From Eutrigla gurnardus (lineage: Eukaryota > Chordata > Actinopteri > Perciformes > Triglidae): a DNA stretch of 64,000 nt. Below the pieces are notes generated by a model that made no database searches, was not told where the DNA came from, and was given only the letters and a program-made list of their open reading frames with translations. Positions 23,561 through 34,986 of this stretch are shown in pieces. The number at the start of each line of letters is the position of its first letter. Position 1 is the stretch's first letter. The translations under genes were made by a program, and so were the position numbers. The stretch covers positions 26,074,771 to 26,138,770 of the forward strand of contig OY741272.1 of NCBI GenBank assembly GCA_963514095.1, read 5' to 3'.

Positions 23561-24094
23561 TTTTTCTTCTTCTGCAGCGATGTGAACAGCTTTGGGTGTA
23601 GTTTTAATGACGGAGATCCAAATGAAATGAGATGAGTGGGTAGTAGAGATGGAGAGGGAGAGATAATGAAAGATGAAGTCAGATGATGGAATCAGGCAAA
23701 CACACGGCTGATGAAGGATTTTCTTTTCGTTAATCTCGATGTGTGTGTCATTAGAACCAATACAGAAATCTGTCGGCGTCTTAGTTCCCGATGAAGAGTT
23801 GAAGGCACCATCTGTGGACGTCGGGCTGTGTTTTCATCTAATCTGGGGTCTATCTGCGTGCTGGCAGTGTGTTGTTTTCATTACCCAGGTTTCCTAGTCG
23901 ATGTAAAGGCCGTCTCAATTAACACCTTTATCAGTTCACACCTGGAACCAAGTGGTTCTGGTCTGCCTGTCGTTGCCGGATCAGATGCTTCCATTTTTAT
24001 ATTTGCTCAAAATGTACAAAGTGTTCTTATATCTCTGACTGAGACAAACACACAAAAATCTCCTCAGTAACAGGTTCACTCTGTTGGTAACACC

Positions 24095-24185
24095 TGGCCG
24101 ACTTGATGACCGTTCAGGCCTTTTTCAGTGACAGTGAGTTAATCCAGATTCCATTATTTGATCATTCCTCACGCCTGATTTGACC
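24095..24185. repeat. Diverged duplicate of 26170-26310
   Basis: The order of blocks GACTTGATGACC, TTCAGGCCTTTTTCAGTGA, ATCCAGATTCC and TTTGATCATTCCT recurs at 26170-26310. It is either an old repeat family or a local duplication inside intron 11. This copy lacks the LINE-tail insertion seen in the other. Confidence 0.65.
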
Positions 24186-26169
24186 CAGAAATTGTTCCAG
24201 TCCATTACCACCCTTTGCATAAGTCTTTTCACCTTTTCTACAGAAGTGGAATTAACATAGAATAATATAGATTTTATTACAGATTTTATGTTCACTAACT
24301 AGATAAAGACAGTGGATAAATGCAGTAAATCATTCAGTGCGAGCAGCGGAGGGCATTTACACACCGGTCTGGCTGATTTGTTCACACATATAACTACAAC
24401 TATTATTATTATTTGGACAGTATACTATGTGCAAATACAAAAACCCAAACCATGGAAAGTTGCTACAGATCTGTTAAAGCCGACTGACAGCTGATCCAGC
24501 TGTCAGAAACGACTGTCAGTTGAGATGACAGTTCAGAGGAAAGGGCGTCTCATTTCTGTAAAAAAGCGTTTCTTACATTTCTCCTCATATCTTCAGTGGG
24601 AGGGACTAAGAGCCGAGCAGCATGAGAGTGAGGGGGTGTAATGAAGAGAATTGGGATGTGTCCAGTTTGTGATAGCAGGAAAATCACAGGAGTCAAATAA
24701 CTAATAATAATATTACTAATATTATATAAGTCCCAGTAAACCATGAAAGTAAGACAGCAGGCCAGTATCACCAGGACTCTGAAACCAAAGCAACTTAATT
24801 GAATTCAGGCATCATCCATCTGTATTATTCACACTTGTGCTTTGACATGTCAAAATATTTTGCTGTGAAGAATATAAGACAATCTGGGAATTGGGAGCAG
24901 GTGTAGTCAGAGGGAGAACAGGTGCGTGGTTAGAGTCTTTAATCATTTTTCAAAGTGTAACTAATTTTGGTTTATTGTTTAGAAGGAGCTTTTTTGTTAT
25001 TATTATTTCAATTACCCAATTAGATGTGACTTAAGTGCCGTGGATAGTGTGACTTTAAACAAACTTAATTAAAATTGGATGCAATTTTTTTTCTTTTCTT
25101 TTCAATCTGCCACCAAACGCAGGAAAAATCCTGCAGCAAAGTCTTTCTGGGAGGAAACCAAAAAAAAAAAAATGGAAATCTCCCAAGGAAAGCAATTCTG
25201 GTGTTTAATTAGCCCAAAAAGAGCTTGCCGTGTAAGCCCACTTTAAGCCGTATCAATATCCTCCTTCTCCAATCACTTGGCATAATAGCCAACAACTGAT
25301 AACCCAAACTCTATTCTGAAAGTAATTTGCCAGACCAGCAGCGTTGCACCTGTCCCCAGCAACCGCCTCCCTCCCCAAAGTCATCCCTCTTAATGACTTG
25401 TGCCTATTGTAATTGTCTCTGGCTGGTTTCATTTTACACTTCTGATCAGCCAATCAGATTAGCGGTGTGTCATGCGAGAGTGTTTTGCCGAAGCCCGGAG
25501 GAGGCTGATGAGTGATAGGACGGGATGGAGTGGGTAATCTGAAGGGAGTTTTTTAACAAGGTCTGGGACTCGTGGTGTGGCGAGACAGATAGAGAGGGAT
25601 TCTGGGAAAAAAAATACAAAAAACGATACGGAATGGACGCCGTACCCTTCAGCATCACAGTGACTGCACAGGACTGTCGAAGTGTCATGTGTGACACTTC
25701 CAATTTGAAATACTCACCATCGAACTCCATTTAACGTCCATTAAGTATCTGACCTTTTATCTTTAGGCACATTGCAATTTACTGTCTGGAGTCCATTATC
25801 TTTTAGTATTATGTTTCTAGACTATAAGCTGATAACGACTTGACTTTAGACTGAAAGAGGGAAGAAAACACAAGAAAAGAGTCTGATAAAATACTCTTAT
25901 ATTATGCGGTATAAATATTTGGACCCTTTTAAACACTCAAGGCTCCAGTGTCTTTGTCATATTTTATTTTGTGTGAGTGAAGTTATGCTAAAATGATTTC
26001 AGAAGAAATTGAAAATGTTCCCTATCTTTCTCATCTATCTACCTTTCTTTCTTTCTGATGTTTGAATTTAGCTCAAAGCGTGAATAAAGACTCTAATTAA
26101 ACCACTTTTTTTGCCAAGCTTGTTTAAGCCATCAGGAAGGAGGCGGAGTTAGTTGTTTGGTGTAATGTG

Positions 26170-26310
26170 GTCCTGTTACACCTTGCTGACTTGACCTGAT
26201 GGTTCAGGTCTTTTTCAGTGAAAGTGCATCCAGATTCCCTTATATTTGAAAAGCGCTATACAAAATAAACGTATTATTATTATTATTTTATATTTGATTG
26301 TTCCTGGTTT
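26170..26310. repeat. Diverged duplicate of 24095-24185, interrupted
   Basis: It shares TGGTTCAGGTCTTTTTCAGTG, CATCCAGATTCC and TTTGATTGTTCCT with the 24095 copy, but is split by a LINE tail at 26250-26288. Confidence 0.65.
26250..26288 (+). mobile_element. LINE 3'-tail insertion with 9-bp duplication
   Basis: AAAGCGCTATACAAAATAAAC followed by an ATT-repeat tail is the typical 3' terminus of L2-like fish LINEs. The nine bases TATATTTGA lie on both sides (26241-26249 and 26289-26297), as left by target-primed reverse transcription. The paralogous segment at 24095 has a single uninterrupted TATTTGATCATT. This is a very severely 5'-truncated insertion. Confidence 0.8.
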
Positions 26311-26336
26311 GAATCCAGTCCTCCGAGCATCAACAT

Positions 26337-26526
26337 CAGTGGTGTAGTGGTAGTTGATGAGGTGGGTGTACTGCTAGGTAGATGGGTAGGTTACAGAGGA
26401 GGAAGTGGGTATACTCTCCCATATATTCCAATGGCTTTCTGGCTGATAGGTGGGTATACTGTAAACCACCAGAAAAAGAAGTGGGTATACCCCGTATACC
26501 TGCGTATACCCTCCACTACACCACTG
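26337..26526. mobile_element. hAT-type MITE with 8-bp target duplication
   Basis: The ends are CAGTGGTGTAGTGG and its inverse CCACTACACCACTG. The eight bases ATCAACAT occur directly outside both ends (26329-26336 and 26527-26534). The 190-bp interior repeats GTGGGTATAC-type motifs. It has no coding capacity. Confidence 0.92.
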
Positions 26527-29500
26527 ATCAACATCCTTTATCAGAGTCCTTTATCAGACGGACACGCCCCTTTATTTGAAATCTGTTGGTTGAGATTGCT
26601 CTGAAACGTTAATAATATAATATAAATGGCATTTTATTTTCATTCACTTACTTGTTGAAGATAGTTGTTCTGTGAAATGATTCCGCGTCATTTCCACACT
26701 GTTTCCACTTTACTGTGTGATTCTGCTGGTCTGCACACATTTCCAACCGCTCGGCAGAAGCATCGCAAAGAAGTATCCGGAGCATTATAACACAATGTGC
26801 GTCTCATTGTTGGCCACAGCAGCCGGATGTGTTTGAATGGAGTCGTGGGCCACTTTTAACAAGAATGGACTCAGGGAAGCTGTTACGGCAAATGAAGAGA
26901 AATGGGACAGCTCAGTAAGAGTCAGGCATTGTCTGGTTTTGCACCGCAAAGTGATGGGGAATACAATTTCAGTCCATTTTTTTTTTCTGGTATGGCATTA
27001 ATTTCATATAATCATATAATTTTCAAAATCACTCTCCTTCAAAGCCCCTTTTCCTCTCCTCCCTTTTTAGTTCTCCTTTTAGATTTTGCCTTCATTTCTC
27101 TTTTCTCTTTTCTCCTCTATTACCTCGCTGTGGTCCACCTATGAATTAGTTTTCCTGACTGTTTAGTTGCAACATGATGTATTGTGACATTTTCCAATCA
27201 GCCGTTCCTCATACGCTCCTGGCTTCCTCGGGGTCCCTGCTTGTTGTTAATTCATTTCTTTCTTCATCCACTTTTATGTGGCGGTGGGAAAAATAATCAC
27301 GGCAATAAGAATGCGGAATATTTTTAAGCCAAGGGCATCATCCACCGGTTGTTTGTGTATCTGAGCTTTCTCCGGTATTTAATGGCCGTTTTAATGAGAA
27401 AAAGAAACGTAGCCAGATAGTTTGGTTTCAGCGTCGTCCTTGGTGACAAACTCCACTCCAGTTTTTAATCCTTTGAATTCACTCGTGGCTGGAGCCCTCG
27501 CCAGACGTATTTCACAGCAAGAAATACTGATCAATTGTGTGACTTTGCCAAAAATGAAACTGGAAATTGCTGTACTCCCCCCCTCAAAGTTGCTCTCATA
27601 AAACTTCACCGCTACATCACAATTCCTCCCCGAGTGGAAAGACTGCAAACAGATCACAGGTCTTATGCTCACCGCGGCGTGGAGGGCGGCCCTCCTTCTT
27701 CATCTACAACAGTGGGGAGGAAAAGACACCAGAAAGAAAAAATAAAGCAATAACAACAGAAAGTGACAGTCAGACATATTTAGACGTAAGCCAGAGGGTG
27801 TTGGGGGGTTTAGATAGAGAGAAGGCTGGAAGGAGAGTGAGAGAAAGGTCAGTCAGAAGCCTGTAGCCGTGGATTAGCCCCAACGGCCCCGGTAGCCAAT
27901 CAGACCTCTCCTCTCATCTCAGCACAGACGGGAGAATAACAGGCCTGTCTCACTGCCAGCCATGGGCAGGTGGAGGTGTCAGGTGTAGGGGGCGGAGCCT
28001 CAAGGAGGAAGTTGGAGGTGATGAAGGTGGCCCCTTCGATGTACATCCTTTCTCCATCCATCCGCAGTGCTGTGATATTAAGATAAAATAATCCCTAATT
28101 AGTCCCACAACGTGGAAATGTACAGGATTACAGCAGCCAAAGAGAATAGTGCAAATAATGCAATAAAAAAACTGGACTATGAATATTGATCTGCATATTA
28201 CCTATACGATCTGTTTGGAAACACATCATGTGCACCATGAGTGGTGTAATGGGGATTTTGGATGTTTGTAATTTATAATCAGAATCTTTGTCAGGTCAGA
28301 CGTTGATCCGCATCTCCTCTTCTCAACTGTTATGCTATGACTTAAATGAATGCCTGTTTGTGGGTAGGTAGGTGATATGAGCATGAGTGCCACATGACAT
28401 GAGATCATTTCAGAGTACATAATGACACCTGTGTTCTGTACATCTGTGTTCTGTACATCTTGTCTTTGTAAGACAGGACCCGTCTTTTGTCTACGGTATG
28501 ATTCCTCCTCCTTAAAAGGGAGATTGCTGTTAGACTCAGGGTCGTTCCTGCTGTCTCTGAACTTTTGCATGAGAAGGCAGGCGCAAACTATTTTTGTCTG
28601 CAGATGAAAATACTTTGTTGAATAAACCTCGGAGAAAAAGCTGATCCTGGTTGTTGATCTTTATTGGGCGGATTCCTTTTTCCACAACAGTGGAGAAACG
28701 AATACTGCATGGTAACATTTCATATCTGTAATACTTTTTATTCATCTATCAGCATTTTTAGTTCATCATAAGTGAGCAGAAACAAAGTAAGTAAGCAGTC
28801 CCAAACACCTTTCTTCACCACCAGCAAACGTTCACTGTTGGATCACATGACGATGTGATCCAACACAAAGGTTTCCCTCCTCGGTGAGGCAAACCTGAAG
28901 TGCCTACAGGTGGCTGCAGGGTGGAGGCGGGGCTTGTGGAATACTACATGAGCAGCAAAAGCTTTTCCAGGTGGTGTTTGAAAATGATCAGCAGCAGCAC
29001 AGCAGACCTCAATCGTCTTAAATGGTTGGAGAGGTACACATGTATATGGAGTTTGTCATGTGTGAGTGCAGCTTCGCTACTAGGGTCGCCTGCCTGGACC
29101 GGCTGGAGGGCTTTGTTCCTTTAAATATAGAAGAGAGACGTTGATGGAAATGAATCTCACTCGTTAATTAGTGTAATTCCTGCTCCCAAACCAATTTATC
29201 ATAATCAATCCCCACTTGTGTAAAAGTTAATTTTAGTTTTGGTTACATTTTTCACTGAAAATAATACATCATTAATTAACTGATTTCTAGAACAAAAAAA
29301 TACTCTTAATCAAGTGAAGAGTAAGTTAAAAAGCTTATTAAGCTTTGTAACTTTCTGATTTTAATTAATCCCCTCATGAAAGCAGGGCTGCAGAACGACA
29401 TTTACATCTGCAATCTGCTATTTTAACCTGTAAATGTCAGAGCTTCGAAGGTGATTGCATTACTTAAGATTTGACTCAATGTTTGCTCTTGAAGGCACAT

Positions 29501-31251
29501 TGGGATTAAGTTTTACAAGACGTTGTAACATCCAGGGTCAAGCACTGCTGAGGGGAGACGCTCCGTAATAAAGACAGAGACGGATGGCTTCTGCAGAGAA
29601 ATAGGTCTGTTATTTACTCTGCCCTCGTTAGCAGCCTGACTCCGGGGACGTCTCAGACTCTCAACAACGAGATTTGTGTTCCCCACGATGACGCCTACTG
29701 ACTTTGATGACCCCCTGATTGCCACCACAAGTTCCACCCTTTGTTTTGTGTTTTTGTGTTATCTTTTTGCTGGAATGCTGAGAAATATCTCAGAAATTCA
29801 TGTCAACCTCAGGATGAACTGGAACAATTAAATGGAAATTATATTATATGAGCTTAATGTAAATCTTGAATTATTAATTTTTTTATATGACATATTTTAT
29901 GTAGATATTCTACTTTGTATTCAAAGAAAATAAAGATCAAATCAAATTCTAATTGGGTTCAAATACTGTTAAAAACTGGTAAATAATGGTAAATATTCTA
30001 CCTGAATGAGAGCTAAAAGAAGCAAAGACAATCAACATATCTTCATTTGTGGCTGTAGAATAACAGAACCATAAGAGAGCTTATTAATAACGGATGCAGA
30101 GACCTTCCATATTCCCTGCTTGCTGTGTTGGATTACTCTCCTCCACCAACATGGACATTTAGACTTGCTTTGGGAACACAGCGATTGCCAAAACAAACTA
30201 ATTGAAGCTTGAGTTGGTCGAGAAAGAGGGACACGCCTTAAATATTACACAAACGTGAGATTTCAGGATTACAGACTTCCTAGAAGCGGCGAGAGCAAAG
30301 ACTCTGCTCTTTTTAATCTAGTTTTCCTGTCGATGGGAATCCCGTCTTTCCTCAGCATCACCGCCTTTAATTTTAATGTAGATCTTCATGCCGAGCGCGT
30401 GGAGGCAGCAGTTACGTCGTGGCGGCAAAAGATCCATAACTTTAGTGACAAAGCGGTGTGAAGCAGAGGCCAACAGACAAGCTTCATTGATGCGGAGGCA
30501 GGCCGATGATCACATAGGCATGATGCAACGGAGACGAGGGGGGAATTAGAGTGATTAGGTGTGGGGAGTGCTCATTTGGGAAGACAAACAGCTTCATTTA
30601 AAGGCAGCCGAGCACCGAGGAGGCTTCTCCCACTACAAATGGCTTCCAATGTTCATGTTTCCACTGGCGGGGATCCGAGCCTCGTCCTCGCTCTCTTGGA
30701 TGCCGAGTGATAATAGATTATCTAAGGTCTCGCCTGAAGAGCTACTGTCTTTGATTTGCTTTTCATTTTCCGTCCCCCCTCTACGCTAAAGTAATTCCTC
30801 TCTTGCTCTTGATCTGCCGCTGATATTGTCACAGCCGCACTTATCTCCACTAAGGGCTGTTTGCTGTTTTGTTTCATTCCTCGGCGCCGCGCAGGGGGAA
30901 AATAGGCGGCGATAGCAAGTCATTTCACGACTATTATACAGTAGGAAAATGCCAAAACTCGCTACCATTACATTTGATTACTCCCTATCTCTCCCAGTCA
31001 CAATCTGCTGATGGCTTTACAGCCGAGAATGAAATTAAAGTTTTGGAGTTTAGTGAAAACAAACAGATGAAGATGATTATCTTCAAAACGCATAAACAGC
31101 CGCAGATGCGATTTCTCTGCAGAATGCTATGCATCATTCAGTTCATGCTCTTCTGTTCTGAATGGAAATATCGTGTTGCTGCCGAGACTTCAAAACACGA
31201 TCTGATGTATTAACTCGCTGTTCTAACTGTTTTTGTAGCTCTGGCACTGGG

Positions 31252-31254
<3 letters not shown>

Positions 31255-31296
<42 letters not shown>
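31255..31296. repeat. (GT)n microsatellite
   Basis: About 21 GT units in intron 11. Confidence 0.96.
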
Positions 31297-31298
<2 letters not shown>

Positions 31299-32933
31299 CT
31301 ACTCATGCCTTTAAGGTTTCAGCTTGACATATAGTACATTCATGCATTCCCACAATAGTAAATGTTTAGCACTTGGATTCTTGCCTTCATCGCCCCGCCG
31401 GAGGGATTTAGTTTCCTGTTTAGGTTGTGAATAAAAAAATGAATTAAAAAAAAACCTCATGGAGATGAGACATTTTCCATCTGAATTATTTTCAGGTGTA
31501 TTTGACATTTCTGTTATGTATCCTGAGGTGCTTTCTAAGGTAAGCACGTTGTATACGGGGACTTCCAGTGTAGTTACACGTCTATTAAAGTGCGTGTTTA
31601 CGCCCGTTTTATGTGTAAAAATGAAACATATTATGATAACCTTACAGCAGGGCTTGGATCTCCATTTGGAGTCGGTGGAAATTCTCAAAGATCAGTTAGA
31701 GGATAATATGTGATGCAGCAGCGTTCATTCTGGTTGACGGGTAGCGATCGGCCAATCACAGCTTAGCAACGGTAGTTAGACACAGTCGGCCTGTCGAGCC
31801 TTGGATGTCTACGCACGAAAGGCTCCCAAAACCAAAAACACAACAGAAAAAGTTTGTGTGTATATATCAATAATAATGCTCAGCTTACGACCAAGTGAAT
31901 CTTTAGTTTCACTGTAATTACATTCCGATTTAGATTCTTGGGTCGATTTCCGATTCCTGATTCAGAAATGGAGTGAAAACCCAAAACCGATGATGGATCG
32001 CAGACCTTCATTGTATTCATCTTTTGCTAAAATGATGTTTTGTTGATGACCTAAGCCATCTATTATTAGTGGAGAAGAACATCCGAGTGATTTAGTCTCA
32101 TTGGTTTGTTTATTTCTTTTGTTTGTCCACTTTGACATAATTGGCATTTCATAGCGAGAACATTTGCTGCTCGGTGTGCGGAGCTTTCTCTAAAACCGGA
32201 AAAAAAACAGACCGGGTTTAATTCCGGCATCACTTGACATTTATTGCACATAAATCTTGATTTGCTCGCCCCCCGCTCCTCTCTCTCTCTCTCTGCCCTA
32301 AATTGCCTGCAAATATTTTTTTTTTAACTTTGAAAAAGGTGGAGGAGGTCCTTTTTTCCAATTACAGATTTTGTCTTGAGGTGTTAATTGCTGACTGACC
32401 TCAGGAGCTTGTCTTTTTTTTAATAACCTCTAATCACAGTGAAAGAGAGAGCAGTAATAGAGCCAAGCTACTCTTAACCCAGCATCCTTCAATAAGGTGT
32501 GATCTCATACCAACACACCACGTTCAAAACCTTCTCTTGAAAAACAGAAACCACTGTGACTCGTGCTCTTCCTCACATTCAAATTCAAATTACCTTTTTT
32601 ATTTTGTTTGAATTCGGTCAGTGGAGTAGAAAGGTTATACTTAAGTTATTTGGTATTTTAAAAAGCAACTCTTTGCTCTTGGATTTCAGCTGAAGATATT
32701 ATGAAACATTTAAAGGAGAATTAACTTCCGAGTAATCATAAGTGCACCGTGTTTTGCTGCAGCCAAGCTGCGTTATTGCTCTTTTCACATCTGCAGAGAT
32801 TTATTACTGTTCATATTCTCCACACAATGACAAGCGTCCCGGCCGACAGCGGGGCGCTACGATATCCGGCGTTTGAATCGATCAACAATCTTGTCTTTAT
32901 CCTCATATGTGTTTATGTCGTGTGTGTTTCCAG

Positions 32934-33167
32934 GCAGCCCTCAAGCCACAGGTACCGGCTCGTTGGTCATTCACCTGGAGGACTACAACGACAACGCCCC
33001 CTACGTGGTGCCGTCGGTAGCGCGGGTGTGCGAAGACGCCCACGACATGAACGTGGCCATCGTCGGAGCGTGGGACAGGGACCTCCCGCCCAACGCCGCG
33101 CCCTTCAAGATAGAACTGGGGAAACAGCCCGATCTAGATAAAACATGGAAAATCACCAGGGTCAACT
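32934..33167 (+). CDS. cdh13: cdh13 exon 12 (end of EC4, first half of EC5)
   Basis: This exon is 234 nt, with acceptor TTTCCAG before it and donor GTGAGT at 33168. It completes the Gly codon from exon 11 and ends with the first base of a Ser codon. It encodes GSPQATGTGSLVIHLEDYND with NAP, closing EC4 with the canonical DxNDNAP Ca2+-linker. YVVPSVARVCEDAHDMNVAI, GAWDRDLPPN and TWKITRVN follow as the first half of EC5. Mammalian T-cadherin has [28 protein letters not shown] and KVWKISKIN at the same places. The DRDLPPN block is the DxD Ca2+ motif. A second frame open over the exon reads out of phase and is a shadow. Confidence 0.95.
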
Positions 33168-33929
33168 GTGAGTATTTTATTTTGAAAAGGGATGTGCATG
33201 CACTTGAACTAGAAATTTGAACTTAACAAATGAATAATAATAATAATAATAAAACCTTTTCATACATTCACAACACCACCCTCACTTCACAGAGTCACCA
33301 AAGTGCACCCTGGGAAGTGTGGAGAAAAACAAACATAAAGAAATAATGAGACGGGTTAGAGAGAAAACCCGTATAAATTATTCCAGAGCCAGTAAGTGAA
33401 TTGTTATATATCCATCCATGCTGAAGCCCTTAATAGTACGGATCACATGATGAGGACGAGGTGTAAAATAATACACGGGAGGAGGAGGAGGAGAATAGAC
33501 AGACAACCAAGACATTGATTCGGGGCTTGCATGACTGGCAGAGCTGTCTGTGAGCGTTTGAGTGACAGAGCCGAGCTGAAACCTGCCCACAGGTATTATC
33601 TGTGAGTGACAGCAGGAGAGAGGAGGTGCAGACACTCCTCAATCACGCCGCTGGAGGAGGCTGATAGGACCAGCAGAGGAGGAAGAAGAGCTGGCTCCCA
33701 GTGCAACAAACTGGGACTTTGTGGAACCGCATGTAGAGCTGGTGGCGACGCCTCGACAGGATGTAGCTCTAAATCCTTGTTACAAATATTCATGAATTGG
33801 TTTTTATTCTCTTAACCCGATAAATCAATCAAATATCAAGTCTAAATATTAAGATGAAATCAATCGTTTTGAGACATGCACCTATACGCTGTCTAACCTT
33901 CAGTATTGGATGAGCAGGTCTATGATAAG

Positions 33930-34045
33930 TATGCAGGTACCACCCCGCTGCCAGCTTAGCAGCAAGCCTGTGAAACAAAGAGGAGAATAGCTAACCTGGC
34001 TCTAAATCTCTAAAGCTAATTAACAGGTTTGGTTTAAAAGAAGCA
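33930..34045 (+). repeat. Teleost interspersed repeat, fragment C
   Basis: ATGCAGGTACCACC, CTGCCAGCTTAGCAG, GCTAACCTGGCTCTAAATC and AAAGCTAATTAACAGG keep the block order of the family seen at 18129. It is diverged, with unclear ends. Confidence 0.5.
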
Positions 34046-34571
34046 CTGAAGCTGGCCTGGGGGAGCACGGCGGGGCAGCAACCTACGAACTACGTTTTCT
34101 CATTACTTTTGTCACACATATGTGTCATCACGTTGAAAGTGCATGTGGCTGAAGTGTAAGGTGATAAATATAACATCAACCTAATTGGAAATGTTCACCG
34201 CTGCCTCCTTGTGACATTGTGTTTTTGGCACAAGGCTTATTTAAATTGACATTTTTCTAATTCAATACAGAATGAAAAGTCACCTTAGCGGATTTAACAG
34301 CCGTGGCAGACGAGCCAGAATGTGCAGCTTTTGCATATTGTGACACAATTCCTGCGTGAAGTGAGCCGGTTCCGGAGTTTTTCTTTTCGCGTCTCATGAA
34401 GAACTTTAAAGTGTGATGCAACAAAATGTAACAGTCTCACGCAACTTTAAGCGCTGCCAATTTTTTGAAGAAGCGGCTTGGCAGATGAGATACTGGAGGC
34501 ATGTATATGTTTTCTGCTGCGATACACATATTAAAATCTGCTTTTGCAAAAAAAAAACAAAAAAAACAGGC

Positions 34572-34634
34572 CAGCTGTTAAAGGCAGAATAGATAGACAC
34601 ACACACACACAGCTGTTAAAGGCAGAATAGATAG

Positions 34635-34682
<48 letters not shown>
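34572..34682. repeat. 38-bp tandem duplication plus (AC)n tract before exon 13
   Basis: A unit starting CAGCTGTTAAAGGCAGAATA and running into GATAG plus AC repeats occurs at 34572-34609 and again from 34610. The second copy continues as AC repeats to 34682 with one AAAC interruption. The tract ends 77 bases before the exon 13 start, near the branch-point and polypyrimidine zone. Confidence 0.9.
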
Positions 34683-34685
<3 letters not shown>

Positions 34686-34759
34686 TGGGATTACTGTGCC
34701 TTCACTATGAAACCTCACCCTTCTTCTATCTTGTCTCCCCCCCCCCCGTCCTCCTGCAG

Positions 34760-34978
34760 CCACACACTCCCAAATCATGCTTTTGCAAAGTCTGAAGAAA
34801 GCCAACTACCAGCTCCCGTTGCTCATCACGGACTCGGGGGTGCCGCCTCTGTCCAACAACACAGAGGTCAAAGTTCAAGTGTGCGTCTGTAAGAAGAACA
34901 AGATGCACTGCAGCTCGGCCCACTCCCACCGCTGCAGCCTTCTGCCGCTGCTGGCGACACTCCTGCTCGCCCTCCTCT
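34760..34978 (+). CDS. cdh13: cdh13 exon 13 (EC5 end and GPI-anchor signal)
   Basis: This exon is 219 nt after acceptor CTCCTGCAG, with donor GTAAGT at 34979. It finishes the Ser codon (sequon NST across the junction) and encodes THSQIMLLQSLKKANYQLPL, LITDSGVPPLSNNTEV and KVQVCVCKKNKMHCSS. A hydrophobic C-terminal segment follows, rich in Leu and Ala (LLPLLATLLLALL). Mammalian T-cadherin has LLQNLNKANYNLP, TDSGKPP and VQVCSCRNSKVDC in the same order. The protein has no transmembrane-plus-cytoplasmic domain. The small residues after the Cys cluster (CSSA) are the likely GPI attachment zone, followed by the cleaved hydrophobic tail. The last base is T, the first base of the penultimate Cys codon, completed by exon 14. 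Confidence 0.95.
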
Positions 34979-34986
34979 GTAAGTAG
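34978..34986 (+). promoter_or_regulatory. cdh13: Exon 13 donor with in-frame read-through stop
   Basis: The bases T|GTAAGT followed by AG make a strong consensus 5' splice site that, if not used, reads Cys-Lys-stop (TGT AAG TAG). Splicing to 45821 instead gives Cys-Leu-stop, the ending known for mammalian T-cadherin. An open-reading-frame-based annotation would wrongly end the main isoform here. The read-through form would be a second isoform differing in the last residue and the whole 3' UTR. Confidence 0.8.

Larger units (their letters stand above)
17032..32933 (+). other. cdh13: cdh13 intron 11 (15.9 kb)
   Basis: Donor GTGAGT, acceptor TGTGTTTCCAG. It contains a fragment of a common fish repeat (18129-18405) next to a TTAA-flanked MITE (18412-18664), a LINE-like 3' repeat (19350-19565), a truncated MITE (19697-19880), GT/CA microsatellites at 20873, 21117, 21589, 21721 and 31255, a repeat block at 23120-23560, duplicated segments at 24100 and 26180, and an hAT MITE (26337-26526). 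In 26600-31250 and 31300-32930 I see only unique AT-rich intronic DNA with no exon-like sequence. Confidence 0.85.
33168..34759 (+). other. cdh13: cdh13 intron 12 (1.6 kb)
   Basis: Donor GTGAGT, acceptor CCTCCTGCAG. It holds a fragment of the common fish repeat (33930-34045) and, in its last 190 bases, a 38-bp tandem duplication and a CA repeat close to the exon 13 acceptor. The rest is unremarkable. Confidence 0.9.

Noticed and set aside
32749..33141. 130-codon frame overlapping exon 12
   Set aside because: An out-of-phase shadow of exon 12. The cadherin residues are in the other frame.
34777..34986. Open frame ending in CK as the C-terminus of the main protein
   Set aside because: Its last six bases lie in a strong GTAAGT donor, and the acceptor at 45821 restores the conserved CL ending in phase. 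It is kept only as a possible isoform.
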